DNA of 64,000 bases from UBA4782 sp034429195 (GCA_034429195.1 DAOUGQ010000012.1:1-64000); one strand, 5' to 3'; shown: positions 26,665 to 35,711, counted from the stretch's first letter. Numbers and translations are program-made. The notes: generated by a model not told the origin, from the sequence alone.

Positions 26665-28047
26665 TTAATCCTCCTTTTGTAGTTGATCAACAGGCTTTTC
26701 ATCATTGGTTTGTGATATCTCTGGCAAGAGTGATTGTGATTCACCTTCAGGCATCACCGATTCGGGACTCTTCTCATGATCTGTAAAGTTGATGAAAAAA
26801 GAGAAGGCAAAACTGATAACCATCAGGATCATCGGGAAATAAGTCAGCAAGAAACGGGATGCTTCATCGGGTCGTGTGCCCGGGTTAGTTCCACTCTCAA
26901 ACCCAAAGATTTTAAAAACCATTAAAAACGCAAAACTGGTAAATAATCCATTCAGACGGTTCATAAAGCCAAGGGCATTGCTGATGATCCCTTCCCGGCG
27001 AACATTGTGCTTCTGTGTGTCTTCATCCATGATCTTTGCCCCGATGAGGTCCATAGTGGTGATCACACCTGCGAAACCAAATCCAACACAAATCCCACCA
27101 ATGATCGCTGTGGCGAAAGAATTGGCAAAAGACAGAGGAATGAATGCGATCGCTAATGAAATCAGCGCTGCACGCCATACTCGCATAAGGCCAAATTTGC
27201 GTACCAGGAACGCCCAAACTGCCACACATCCTATGGCAATCAACAACACAGCTGCAAATAATATTGTTTCCTGGGTGCTGCCAATCTTTAAGGTGTATTT
27301 AGCAAAGAAAGGCAAACCAACCAGTACCAATGACATAGCTGCGCTGTAAAATGCATTGGCGAAGCCTGCAATCCAGAATTTTTTATTGATGATGACACTT
27401 TTAATACTATCCCAGAGTTTTGGTTTTTCTTTGACTTCCTCAGCGCTTACTTCTTTACTGGTGAAGGTCATATATAGGATCACCGTACCACCCAGAATAC
27501 CGTAAACAATGGATGTCAGGCTATACCCCAATGCTTTAGTAACCATAGGCGTAAGCGCGATACTGATGATCATGGCAACCAGTTGAAAAGCCTGCCGCAT
27601 TGCATTGGTAGTTGCCCGACTGGCATCTGTCCGGAATAATTCAGGGAATAACGCGCCGTAATTTGCATTAATCAATGAGTCCATGGTGCCTGTAAAGATA
27701 TAAATCAGCAAGCAGTAAGCAAATAACCCATTGCCGGTGAGAGCGGGGGGAGAGTAGAAACTGATAAATCCCAGGATCAAGAGAGGAGTACCGATCACCA
27801 ACCAGGGACGTCGGCGTCCCCAGCGGGTTCTTGTCCGGTCAGAAAGATAGCCATAGATTAGATTATCCGCTGCATCGATGAAAGTGTAGATAAAAAGGAT
27901 CGAGGCAAGTTGAGAAGTCCTTAATCCTAATCCAACTACATAAAAGATAGCAGCAAAGGTCTTGAACATATTGATGGGAATGGAAGTACCAAACATTCCA
28001 ATAGCATAGTTGAATGATTTCAACTTGGGCGACATTATTCGTGACAT
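26665..28047 (-). CDS. GPH family sugar:cation symporter (MelB-like MFS)
   Basis: 460-aa transporter with 12 helices. Family motifs include the DAADNLIYGYLSDRTRTRWGRRRPW segment (the GPH motif between helices 2 and 3), DSLINANYGALFPE and a cytoplasmic loop after helix 6. Members import glycosides with Na+ or H+. First gene of the operon, with a strong GGAGGAGGG ribosome site. Its promoter should lie in the 28.05-28.2 kb gap. Confidence 0.88.
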   Translation of the reverse strand: MSRIMSPKLKSFNYAIGMFGTSIPINMFKTFAAIFYVVGLGLRTSQLASILFIYTFIDAADNLIYGYLSDRTRTRWGRRRPWLVIGTPLLILGFISFYSPPALTGNGLFAYCLLIYIFTGTMDSLINANYGALFPELFRTDASRATTNAMRQAFQLVAMIISIALTPMVTKALGYSLTSIVYGILGGTVILYMTFTSKEVSAEEVKEKPKLWDSIKSVIINKKFWIAGFANAFYSAAMSLVLVGLPFFAKYTLKIGSTQETILFAAVLLIAIGCVAVWAFLVRKFGLMRVWRAALISLAIAFIPLSFANSFATAIIGGICVGFGFAGVITTMDLIGAKIMDEDTQKHNVRREGIISNALGFMNRLNGLFTSFAFLMVFKIFGFESGTNPGTRPDEASRFLLTYFPMILMVISFAFSFFINFTDHEKSPESVMPEGESQSLLPEISQTNDEKPVDQLQKED

Positions 28048-28221
28048 TGCAACCCTCCTCCAAGTTACGATATTTCGTTTTTATTTGCTTTTCCCCGTTT
28101 CAATAAATGAATTCACAGACATGATAATTATCTACCGGTTTTCAATATTGGGATAGCAGTTTATTGGATTAGTTTTAAAAACATATTGATTAAGAAAGGA
28201 TAATAAAACTCTCAAAAATGA

Positions 28222-28300
28222 ACGGATTCCCAATATTTCTAGAAGAAGGTGATATACTATCACCTGGCTGAAAATCAGCCTGTGGTTTTTGGGAATTTGT
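28222..28300 (+). ncRNA. Candidate three-way-junction leader RNA upstream of the DEAD-box helicase gene
   Basis: The + strand folds by eye into a closed junction. Outer stem: 28222-28233 with 28289-28300 (12 bp, two G-U pairs). Hairpin A: 28247-28254 with 28258-28265 (8 bp, 3-nt loop). Hairpin B: 28266-28271 with 28275-28280 (6 bp, AAA loop). An intrinsic terminator follows 20 nt later. This is the build of an attenuator or cis-regulatory RNA; I do not recognise it as a known riboswitch class. It could also be a ~125-nt independent small RNA. Confidence 0.5.
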
Positions 28301-28319
28301 ATTGATGTTTTGAATGCTT

Positions 28320-28347
28320 GCCCGATGATCGCTCGTCGGGCTTTTTT
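28320..28347 (+). terminator. Intrinsic terminator inside the helicase leader
   Basis: 9-bp stem (28320-28328 with 28333-28341, one G-U pair), TCGC loop, then six T. It lies ~100 nt before the helicase ATG and no gene on this strand ends nearby, so it is either an attenuator of the helicase gene or the end of a small RNA. Confidence 0.8.
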
Positions 28348-28411
28348 GTTGGCATTTGCCGTTTCTCCGCAAGGAATTCGCAATTAAAGACCAACCGGGA
28401 CTTTCAGAACG

Positions 28412-28450
28412 CATCAATACAAAACAAAGAATTTGATTGGAGTATTGATG
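28412..28450 (+). promoter_or_regulatory. Hairpin capable of masking the helicase start codon
   Basis: CATCAATAC at 28412-28420 is complementary to GTATTGATG at 28442-28450, which contains the ATG and the last G of the GGAG ribosome site (28439-28442). The same nonamer GTATTGATG also occurs in the leader at 28299-28307, where pairing extends to 12 bp (28296-28307 with 28412-28423). The two pairings exclude each other. Confidence 0.45.
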
Positions 28451-30109
28451 ATAACTGAATTTTCGCAATTGGCTCTGCAGCCACGTCTGCTGCAGGCAGT
28501 ATCCGAGATGGGGTATGCTGAACCCACTCCTATTCAGGCAGAAGTAATCCCCCTTATGCTGGAAAGACTTGATGTAATTGGTCAAGCCCAGACCGGCACA
28601 GGAAAAACAGCTGCTTTTGGACTTCCTATGTTGAACAATCTATTGCCCCGGCAAAGAATGCCTCAGGGATTAGTGTTGGCACCTACCCGTGAGCTGGCAT
28701 TACAGGTCGCTGATGCCATCCGCAATTATGGAAAAGAATGCCATGTTGAAGTGTTGGCAGTATATGGCGGGCAGGCATATGGACTCCAGATTGATCGTCT
28801 CAAGCGTGGGGTGGATATTGTTGTGGGCACTCCTGGAAGGTTGATCGACTTAATCGACCGTAAAGTGTTGGATCTCAGCGCCATTTCGATGTTGGTGTTG
28901 GATGAAGCGGATGAAATGCTCAGCATGGGTTTCGTTGATGATATCGAGACCATCTTGTCGAAAACCCCTACGGAAAGGCAAACAGCACTTTTTTCAGCCA
29001 CACTTCCACCGGAAATCAGGCGGCTTGCAGAAAAATATATGCGTGAGCCTAAATCTATCACAATTAAACGTGATCAAATCACGGTGGATACGATCGAACA
29101 GCGCTACTATCTAGTGAATGCGGCTGACCGTGTTGCTGCCCTCACCCGTCTTTTTGAGATAGAAGAGATCACCAGCGCTTTGATCTTTGTGCGGACACGT
29201 ATCGAAACCGGTGACCTGGCTGGAGAATTGACTGCACGTGGGTATCCTTCTGAGGCATTGAGCGGTGAGTTAAGTCAGGATGCGCGTGAACGCACTCTAA
29301 ATCGCTTTCGCCAGAATCAGATCAAAGTAGTTGTTGCTACGGATGTTGCTGCCCGAGGGTTGGATATTGAAGATATTTCTCATGTATTCAATTATGGGTT
29401 GCCCGATGATGCGGAGCTGTATGTTCACCGCATTGGGCGAACTGGCAGGGCGGGTAAAAGTGGGGTAGCGATCACACTGGTTACTCCCAGTGAGCGTCGT
29501 CGGTTATCACAGGTGGAAGGATTTCTCCACCAGAAGATCAAGAAAGCCACTCTGCCAACTGAAGAAGATATTCGAGCCTACCGTGATCAAAAGCTTGTGA
29601 AAAAAGTAACCATCTGGCTGCAACGCGGTCGCTGTTTGAATGAAAAGGCAATGGTGGAAAAAATGATGGAAGAAGGTTTCGAACCTTTGGATATTGCTGC
29701 TGCCGCTATGAAAGTTGCCCGTGCAGAGGAAAAACAGCGCCCCATTTACCCAATAAGTGATGTGACAGAAAGAAAACCTCTTCAGCGTTTGAAAGACAGA
29801 CCAGGGTTTTCAACACCACGGCAAGGAATTCAACGAACCAGGTTTCAACGGGATGAACGAGAAATGGCATATGAGCCAGGGATGCAGAGACTTCAATTGA
29901 GCATTGGCAGACAGCAGGGAATCAAACCAGCTGAAATCGTTGGAGTGATCGCACGAAAAGCGGAAATTCCCGGAAGTGCCATTGGAAAGATCCGCATCCA
30001 GGATGAAATGACCTTTGTAGATGTACCGGAAGAAATGGCGCAGCATGTTATTGCCCGTACCAGAGATGTATCCATTCGTAAGATGCGTATGGATTTGCGC
30101 GTGGCATAG
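28448..30109 (+). CDS. DEAD-box ATP-dependent RNA helicase (CsdA/DeaD-like)
   Basis: 553-aa RNA helicase. Q motif (EPTPIQ), motif I AQTGTGKT, Ia PTRELALQV, II LDEADEML, III SAT, then RecA-2 with VATDVAARGLDIEDISHVFNY and HRIGRTGRAG. The C-terminal ~75 residues form a DbpA/CsdA RNA-binding domain. These enzymes aid ribosome assembly and mRNA unwinding, often in the cold. The frame is open from a TTG at 28433; the ATG at 28448 with GGAG 5 nt upstream is preferred. Expression is probably controlled by the long structured leader. A terminator follows. Confidence 0.95.
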   Translation: MITEFSQLALQPRLLQAVSEMGYAEPTPIQAEVIPLMLERLDVIGQAQTGTGKTAAFGLPMLNNLLPRQRMPQGLVLAPTRELALQVADAIRNYGKECHVEVLAVYGGQAYGLQIDRLKRGVDIVVGTPGRLIDLIDRKVLDLSAISMLVLDEADEMLSMGFVDDIETILSKTPTERQTALFSATLPPEIRRLAEKYMREPKSITIKRDQITVDTIEQRYYLVNAADRVAALTRLFEIEEITSALIFVRTRIETGDLAGELTARGYPSEALSGELSQDARERTLNRFRQNQIKVVVATDVAARGLDIEDISHVFNYGLPDDAELYVHRIGRTGRAGKSGVAITLVTPSERRRLSQVEGFLHQKIKKATLPTEEDIRAYRDQKLVKKVTIWLQRGRCLNEKAMVEKMMEEGFEPLDIAAAAMKVARAEEKQRPIYPISDVTERKPLQRLKDRPGFSTPRQGIQRTRFQRDEREMAYEPGMQRLQLSIGRQQGIKPAEIVGVIARKAEIPGSAIGKIRIQDEMTFVDVPEEMAQHVIARTRDVSIRKMRMDLRVA

Positions 30110-30155
30110 ATCCCTGATCAAGGGATGATGTTGTCAATAGAATAACTGATCCAAC

Positions 30156-30185
30156 CCCCCGAAGTTTCAGAATTTCGGGGGTTTT
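30156..30185 (+). terminator. Intrinsic terminator after the helicase gene
   Basis: CCCCCGAA (30156-30163) pairs with TTCGGGGG (30174-30181), followed by four T. It lies 46 nt past the stop codon. Confidence 0.8.
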
Positions 30186-30471
30186 ATGTTTCTTGCAGGG
30201 GTTAAGGTTTCATGAATGAGATTGACGCCACTTGCACAAACCACAAGTCTCGCAATGATAGGAGAAATAAAACCTCAAGGAATGATGTTCACCTACACTG
30301 TGTGTGGTTCAGGTCGCTTCCCTCAACATGACAGTAACAGGGTGTGATTGCCCATTGATCGCATAAAAATGATTGAATAATTGGTGCGGTTTGAGAATCG
30401 ATTTACCCAACAAATGCTTGGCGAATCATCTTTCATCAGTTTACATCCTGAAGAAGAGTAGGGAATTATTT
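30186..30471. other. Intergenic stretch with decayed repeat fragments
   Basis: No coding frame. Phrases such as TCTCGCAATGATAGG and TCGCTTCCCTCAACATGACAG resemble the ends of the CGCTTCGCTCCTCGCAATGACA-type intergenic repeats often seen in Anaerolineae, in eroded form. Recognition is from memory of that motif, not from alignment. Confidence 0.3.
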
Positions 30472-30505
30472 CCTCTCCCTTTAGGGAGAGATCAGGCCAG
30501 GGTGA
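30472..30505 (+). repeat. Degenerate REP-like intergenic element, copy B
   Basis: Near-perfect hairpin CTCTCCCT/AGGGAGAG (30473-30480, 30483-30490) followed by a CAGGCCAGGGTGA tail; same layout as the element at 22562-22600. Confidence 0.5.
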
Positions 30506-30562
30506 ATATCTATTTTTGTCTGATTTCTGATATATTTGCTCAAGACAATGCCCTGGAGAAAA

Positions 30563-31093
30563 ATGATCGGTTTAAAACGAGGAATTGTTCAATTGACTCC
30601 TTACTCCCCTGAATGGAAGGATGCTTACAGGGTAGAAAGAGAAAGCATTTCTACCAATCTTGGGTCCTTCATTCTGGACATTCAGCACGTTGGCAGTACG
30701 GCTATACCGGAATGTTGGGCAAAACCCATTATCGACATCGCCATTATTATAGAAAGCCTCGAAAAGGTAGAAGAATGTATTTTCCCTCTACAACAGATAG
30801 GGTATGACTATAAGGGTGAAAATGGTATCCCTGACCGGCACTATTTTGTTAAGCGCATAGGGGGAGATATCCATACTTTTCATATTCATATGTGTACACC
30901 AGATAATCAGAACCTTCAAAACCAGATCATCTTCAGGGATTATCTGTTAACTCATCCTGCCATGATACAGGCGTATTCACAGCTTAAACTGGAGCTTGCT
31001 GAACGATTTCCTGAGAATAGAGAAGCATATACCGAGAGTAAAACCTCATTTATTGAATATGTAATCAATTTGGCAAAAAATCAAAAAATTTGA
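30563..31093 (+). CDS. GrpB family protein (UPF0157)
   Basis: 176-aa protein of the GrpB/UPF0157 family, which has a nucleotidyltransferase-like fold and no settled function. Family signature: VQLTPYSPEWKDAYRVER, IQHVGSTAIPECWAKPIIDIAI and HIHMCTPDNQNLQNQIIFRDYLLTHP. The frame extends upstream to 30536, but the ATG at 30563 has a GGAG ribosome site 4 nt away and gives the usual N-terminus. Single gene. Confidence 0.88.
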   Translation: MIGLKRGIVQLTPYSPEWKDAYRVERESISTNLGSFILDIQHVGSTAIPECWAKPIIDIAIIIESLEKVEECIFPLQQIGYDYKGENGIPDRHYFVKRIGGDIHTFHIHMCTPDNQNLQNQIIFRDYLLTHPAMIQAYSQLKLELAERFPENREAYTESKTSFIEYVINLAKNQKI

Positions 31094-31215
31094 GCCAATT
31101 CCTTTACTGTATGAAAAATGGATTGACTATTATGCTATGATATATTCATCGACCTGAAAGCTTTAACGGTAGGCAGATCCAAGGGTTGAAAAACTACCAT
31201 ATGCGGAGGTTGATG

Positions 31216-32082
31216 ATGAACGCTTACCATCTTTCAACCAGAAAATGGGGGGAACTCATTCTGCTGGTATTATTTTTCGCTATTATTGGATTAACGCTGA
31301 CCGCAGTTCTGAGTCCATTCACTCCCCTGCTTGGAAACAGGACATTTGGATATCTGGGTAGAATTGGATTGACTTCCCTGCTGGCAATCTTCATCTGGAT
31401 CATAAAGAAGACTGGGTTCTGTAATAAATATGATCAAATTGTGCAGGGATTGTTCATCATGTCTCTTTCCATTACCTTGATTTGGGTGTTTGGGATGTTT
31501 GTCTTGAATTCTCTCCCTTTGGATGAAAACTCAATTCCTGGTTATGTCATTCCCAAGGTCCAGGACTTCATCCTTGTCTACCTGGTGGTTCTTTTCTTTA
31601 CCCGTTTTTTTGGCAATAATTTTTCTTCAATTTTTCTGCAAAAGGGAAACTTGAGGCTAGGATTGTTGATCGGAATCGTTACATTTCTTGCTGCAGCAGC
31701 GGGTTCGATTCCCATGTCAAAACTACTCTTCAACGCAACCAACCTGACAACTGAACGAGTTATTTCCTGGGCACCGTGGATCTTTATCTTTGTGCTTGCC
31801 AACGCTGCCATGGAAGAAATGTTATTCCGCGGATTATTCTTAAAAAAGCTTGAACCATTCTACGGGAAATTCCTTTCAAACTTTTTTATTGCATTGATCT
31901 TTACCGGACTCCATGGAATGGCAACTTATTCTTCCGATAATTATATTTTCCTTGCTGCTGTTTTTCCCCTGGCCTTGCTCTGGGGGTATATGATGCAAAA
32001 AACTGATAGCATCTGGGGATCCATTCTATTCCATGCAGGAATGGATATCCCCATCATGCTGGGTATCTTTTCCAATTTTTGA
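31216..32082 (+). CDS. CPBP family intramembrane metalloprotease
   Basis: 289-aa polytopic protein with CPBP motifs AMEEMLFRGLFL (EExxxR), GLHGM and FHAGMD in the C-terminal half. The frame is open from a TTG at 31186; the ATG at 31216 is chosen because CGGAGG (31204-31209) lies 6 nt upstream. It precedes a two-gene ABC-2 exporter by 47 nt and may share its transcript. In some bacteria such trios handle peptide export or immunity, but no precursor peptide is visible here. Confidence 0.88.
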   Translation: MNAYHLSTRKWGELILLVLFFAIIGLTLTAVLSPFTPLLGNRTFGYLGRIGLTSLLAIFIWIIKKTGFCNKYDQIVQGLFIMSLSITLIWVFGMFVLNSLPLDENSIPGYVIPKVQDFILVYLVVLFFTRFFGNNFSSIFLQKGNLRLGLLIGIVTFLAAAAGSIPMSKLLFNATNLTTERVISWAPWIFIFVLANAAMEEMLFRGLFLKKLEPFYGKFLSNFFIALIFTGLHGMATYSSDNYIFLAAVFPLALLWGYMMQKTDSIWGSILFHAGMDIPIMLGIFSNF

Positions 32083-32129
32083 TACATGGAAAAATTGAGT
32101 ATTTAGAATCCAAAATGTAAGGGGTTTCG

Positions 32130-33047
32130 ATGAACGAAGATGTAATTGACGTCAATCATTTTCGTAAGGTCTACAATAATTTTATTGCAGTGGATGATAT
32201 CAGCTTCTCAGTGAAGCAAGGCGAAATATTTGGCATATTGGGACCCAATGGCGCTGGAAAAACCAGTACATTGGAATGCTTGGAAGGATTGCGCGCACCT
32301 GATGGTGGTGATTTGCGTATAGCAGGTATTAATCCGGTGCGCGAACTAGCGAAACTCCGGAACGTAATTGGCGTTCAACTGCAATCAGCTGGATTACCCG
32401 AAAGCATCACACCAGACGAAGCCATGAAATTATTCTGTGCCTATCACGGGGTGAAACCACGGATGGATCTATTGGAAAGGTTGAGTATTGCTGAAAAGAA
32501 GAATACTCAATTCTACAACCTTTCCGCAGGGATGCAGCGACGGTTAGCACTTGCACTTGCTATTGCCCATCATCCCCGGGTATTGTTTCTGGATGAGCCT
32601 ACTGCAGGATTAGATGTGGCATCCAGGGTAGAGTTGCACAACCTGATGTATGAATTGAAAACCGAAGGCACCACAATTGTCCTTGCTACACATGATATGG
32701 CAGAAGCAGAAAGCATGTCAGACAGAGTTGCGATCTTACTGAAAGGTCGGATTGTCACTACAGGAACACCTATGCAGATTACTGCTGCTGGCGCAGGGCT
32801 GACGAAAATATCCGTAAATACTCAAAATAGATGCCTGATTCATCCTTTGATCACTTTCCCATCGGTGGAGCAGTTCATCACTCATGATGATTACAATATC
32901 TATTTCAGTACAGATATTGGTGTTACGGTTGCCGCTATCATTCAATATATCCAGGAACATGATGATGTGATCATTGATCTGCGCGTTGAGCGACCCTCGC
33001 TGGAAGACCGATTTTTGGAAATAACCAATGCGGGAGGTGTATCATGA
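32130..33047 (+). CDS. ABC-2 type exporter ATP-binding protein
   Basis: 305-aa ATPase. Walker A GPNGAGKTS, Q-loop in IGVQLQSAG, signature LSAGMQRRL (a variant of LSGGQ), Walker B VLFLDEPTAGLD, switch His in ATHDM. A C-terminal ~80-residue extension is usual for drug- or peptide-export ATPases. The stop overlaps the permease start by 4 nt. Confidence 0.92.
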   Translation: MNEDVIDVNHFRKVYNNFIAVDDISFSVKQGEIFGILGPNGAGKTSTLECLEGLRAPDGGDLRIAGINPVRELAKLRNVIGVQLQSAGLPESITPDEAMKLFCAYHGVKPRMDLLERLSIAEKKNTQFYNLSAGMQRRLALALAIAHHPRVLFLDEPTAGLDVASRVELHNLMYELKTEGTTIVLATHDMAEAESMSDRVAILLKGRIVTTGTPMQITAAGAGLTKISVNTQNRCLIHPLITFPSVEQFITHDDYNIYFSTDIGVTVAAIIQYIQEHDDVIIDLRVERPSLEDRFLEITNAGGVS

Positions 33048-33856
33048 ACGCATTTGTCCAACACTTTCTTTTCGAGTTTCGAACAGGTATTCGTAACAAA
33101 CAATTGCTTTTGATGAATTATCTGTTTCCCCTGGGCTTTTATGTGTTGATCGGGATCATCATGCCGAAGATAAATCCTCTTTTTCTGGAAAATTTGATCC
33201 CGGCATTGGTGGTTTTCAGTATTTTGTCCGCTACATTATTGGGTATTCCTGATCCTTTAGTGAACGGCAGGGAAAATGGTATCTATCGCAGCTACAAGAT
33301 CAATGGCATTCCAGCAACAACGATCTTGCTAATTCCTGTTTTGACGACCTTGCTACACCTGTTTATTGTTGCAGCGATCATTACGGTTACTGCCCCTGTT
33401 TTCTTTGATGCCCCGTTACCAACGAACTGGTGGCGGTTTATCCTGGTAATTTTCGTCATGGCAATTGCGTGTGCCGGGATTTCAGTTTTGATTGGAGTGG
33501 TTTCTCCAAATTCTCGGATGACTGTGTTATGGTCGCAGATCATTTTTGTGCCTTGCATGCTGCTGGGGGGGATAATGATCCCTTATAATATGTTACCGGG
33601 TATTGCTGGAAAGATTGCCCACCTTCTTCCTGCCACCCATGCGATGAATTCGTTTAAGGGATTGGCGATGGGAGGAACAGCCGATTTCTCCGCCTGGGGT
33701 TCAATGGTAGTTTTAGTGGCTGGAGGTTTGATCGCTTTTGGGCTGGCACTTTTCCTTTTCAGCTGGGATAGCAGAAATACAAAAAGACGCGGAACAGTCT
33801 GGCTGGCATTCCTGTTCTTGCTGCCGAATATTCTTGGAATCTTATTTTTACTGTAA
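33044..33856 (+). CDS. ABC-2 type exporter permease
   Basis: 270-aa membrane protein with six helices, ABC2_membrane family, containing the typical GGIMIPYNMLPGIAGKIAHLLPATHAMNSFKGL segment. Partner of the preceding ATPase (ATGA overlap). Substrate unknown; a half-size exporter of this kind may move antibiotics, lipids or peptides. Confidence 0.9.
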   Translation: MNAFVQHFLFEFRTGIRNKQLLLMNYLFPLGFYVLIGIIMPKINPLFLENLIPALVVFSILSATLLGIPDPLVNGRENGIYRSYKINGIPATTILLIPVLTTLLHLFIVAAIITVTAPVFFDAPLPTNWWRFILVIFVMAIACAGISVLIGVVSPNSRMTVLWSQIIFVPCMLLGGIMIPYNMLPGIAGKIAHLLPATHAMNSFKGLAMGGTADFSAWGSMVVLVAGGLIAFGLALFLFSWDSRNTKRRGTVWLAFLFLLPNILGILFLL

Positions 33857-33882
33857 AATTATGAAAAATCTCTGGAGAAATC

Positions 33883-34299
33883 ATGTCTTCAATTCAATCA
33901 CAGATAACTCCGCATATTGCTGAACGGCTGCAAAATGAAAAGGTCATCTGGTTGACCACCGTGAATAAAGAATCGATTCCACAACCCACTCCTGTATGGT
34001 TTTATTGGGATGGCAAAGCTTTTATCATTTATACCAGACCCAATTCTTTCAAGATGAAGAATATTTATGAAAACCCACATGTCTCGATAAATTTTGAAGG
34101 AGCTGATGAATTAGGCGGTGATGTTGTGATCTTTACCGGCACAGCTTTTCCAAAAGGTCAACAGCCATCACTGGATCCAAATTATCTGGAAAAATACGCC
34201 TCCTCCATTGAAAAATGGGGTACGAGTGTGGAGGAATACAGCCAGCTATATAGTGAGAAGATCGTGATCGTACCATATAAAATTCGACTTGTAGAGTAA
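33883..34299 (+). CDS. PPOX-class flavin/F420-binding protein (pyridoxamine oxidase fold)
   Basis: 138-aa split-barrel protein. The pattern EKVIWLTTVNKESIPQPTPVWFYWDGKAFIIYT followed by KMKNIYENPHVSINFEG fits the F420-dependent PPOX subgroup (TIGR03667-like) better than PdxH, which would have an extra C-terminal domain. Likely a small redox enzyme. Whether F420 or FMN is used cannot be told. GGAG ribosome site 5 nt before ATG. Confidence 0.8.
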   Translation: MSSIQSQITPHIAERLQNEKVIWLTTVNKESIPQPTPVWFYWDGKAFIIYTRPNSFKMKNIYENPHVSINFEGADELGGDVVIFTGTAFPKGQQPSLDPNYLEKYASSIEKWGTSVEEYSQLYSEKIVIVPYKIRLVE

Positions 34300-34304
34300 T
34301 GCAC

Positions 34305-34760
34305 TTACGATCTGACACTATGTTTTGTTTTATGCGAAGTCACATTTAAGACGGTACTCGCCAGAAAAAGTACAGCATAGATATACCATAAGAGTTTAAA
34401 GAATAATGCCAGCGGAAACCAATAGAACATAATGGTTGCAAGGTATACGGCAATATAGGGGATCAGCACTATCCACTGGATTGGGTTGCGCCATTGGATG
34501 TGTCTAATATATTCCACAACGTAGCCAAATATCCCCCAGATCAAATAAAGGAATCCACTCATCCAGAGAAACCAGGGTTTCCCTACCAGAACAAGAAGTA
34601 AACTTAAGATTGCTGCAGGGATGCCCAGAGCATATACAATTGGTCCATACCGCAAGGCAATATCAAATTTCCATTTCCGTAAAGCAAAGTGGATGATCAA
34701 TACGACCTGGAAGAGAAATGCTGCGCATATGAACAGAGTGTCATATTTATCCAGCATCAT
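34305..34760 (-). CDS. Hypothetical integral membrane protein
   Basis: 151-aa protein with about five hydrophobic helices and no recognisable motif. Trp/Tyr/Phe-rich, typical of small inner-membrane proteins. It ends 5 nt from the convergent PPOX gene and lies 23 nt after the lipoprotein gene, so it is probably its co-transcribed partner. Confidence 0.7.
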   Translation of the reverse strand: MMLDKYDTLFICAAFLFQVVLIIHFALRKWKFDIALRYGPIVYALGIPAAILSLLLVLVGKPWFLWMSGFLYLIWGIFGYVVEYIRHIQWRNPIQWIVLIPYIAVYLATIMFYWFPLALFFKLLWYIYAVLFLASTVLNVTSHKTKHSVRS

Positions 34761-34783
34761 GACTTACCTCCCTCCACTTCATT

Positions 34784-35545
34784 TTATTTCGAAAATTGGA
34801 AGCTCTGCAGAAAATGATTGTAGACTTCCCAATCTTCTTTATCACCCACATGACCGATCACGATCATATATAGCTGACCCGATTTAGCAAAGAAGAAGCG
34901 GTCGAATGCGTAAGATTGCGGGCTGCGATCATGACGTACATGGATAGTGGGCAAGCCAGCAATCGTCACATCTTCGCGGTAATCACCCTCTACCAAATTG
35001 TGGTCTAAAAGCCATTGTGCCAGGTCAGTGCCTTCGGGGGGAAGATAATCTTCTCTATCGTTGGGATGACTGATTCCGAATTGAGGCCAGTTGTCGTTCT
35101 CTTTCGATGCCCCAATAACGGTTAATCCTTTCAGCGGGTCATCGTTTACGATGATCTCACAATTCGAAGGATATTCAAAACTGTATCCAGGTTCCTGGTT
35201 GTTGTAGATTAACCAACCCTCCGCAGGTTCAATGGTTGCTTCTTCTGTTGCTATTACTGTATCCGTCTCCGTGGCGACTGGATTAATGTTCAGTGAATCT
35301 CCGGGTTTACATTCCTTACGGTAGTAAGCCCATTCATCGCATTCGCTGCCATCTGAAAAAATACAAATACCCTGTACATTCCCTGCTGCGTCAGAACGGA
35401 GATCGAGAGTGCCTCCGTTTTCTTCACAAAATACCGAAGCCGGGTTGGGGATACTTGCTTCAGATGTTGGCACTTTCGGTGTACAGGCGGTTGCGATCAA
35501 AATGATTACAACAGCTGTAAAAGAGTAGAATTTTCCTCTAACCAT
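34784..35545 (-). CDS. DUF333 and PsbP-like domain lipoprotein
   Basis: 253-aa secreted lipoprotein; signal peptide ends ATAC (Cys21). Residues ~32-80 match DUF333 (NPASVFCEENGGTLDLR...GICIFSDGSECDEWAYYRKEC) with its conserved cysteines, a domain found in HslJ-like and YoaF-type lipoproteins. After a linker, the C-terminal ~140 residues begin with PGYSFEYPSNCEI, resembling PsbP/DUF1795-type domains. Function unknown. Confidence 0.78.
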   Translation of the reverse strand: MVRGKFYSFTAVVIILIATACTPKVPTSEASIPNPASVFCEENGGTLDLRSDAAGNVQGICIFSDGSECDEWAYYRKECKPGDSLNINPVATETDTVIATEEATIEPAEGWLIYNNQEPGYSFEYPSNCEIIVNDDPLKGLTVIGASKENDNWPQFGISHPNDREDYLPPEGTDLAQWLLDHNLVEGDYREDVTIAGLPTIHVRHDRSPQSYAFDRFFFAKSGQLYMIVIGHVGDKEDWEVYNHFLQSFQFSK

Positions 35546-35677
35546 TCTTGCCTCCTCAATTCATGCACTTTCCGAGGATTGATCAAAGGGATAAGTAGGG
35601 ACCTTTTGCACTCGTTCATGTTAAAACAATGACGATTTGTTTATGCGAGGAGTTCCTATCAGTAATTCATTTATAAC

Positions 35678-35711
35678 AAAAAATTCTCCAGATGGTTACT
35701 AGAGAATTTTT
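35678..35711 (-). terminator. Terminator for the MerR-family gene
   Basis: 10-bp stem (35679-35688 with 35702-35711) with a 13-nt loop, A-run on one side and T-run on the other, so it can work in both directions. It lies 18 nt past the stop of the minus-strand regulator gene. Confidence 0.7.

Noticed and set aside
26876..27349. 157-codon open frame on the plus strand
   Set aside because: Opposite to the GPH symporter, whose motifs are intact; composition is typical of a reverse-complement frame.
31094..31215. Bacteriocin precursor peptide before the CPBP/ABC genes
   Set aside because: No short frame with a ribosome site, double-Gly leader or Cys-rich core is visible.
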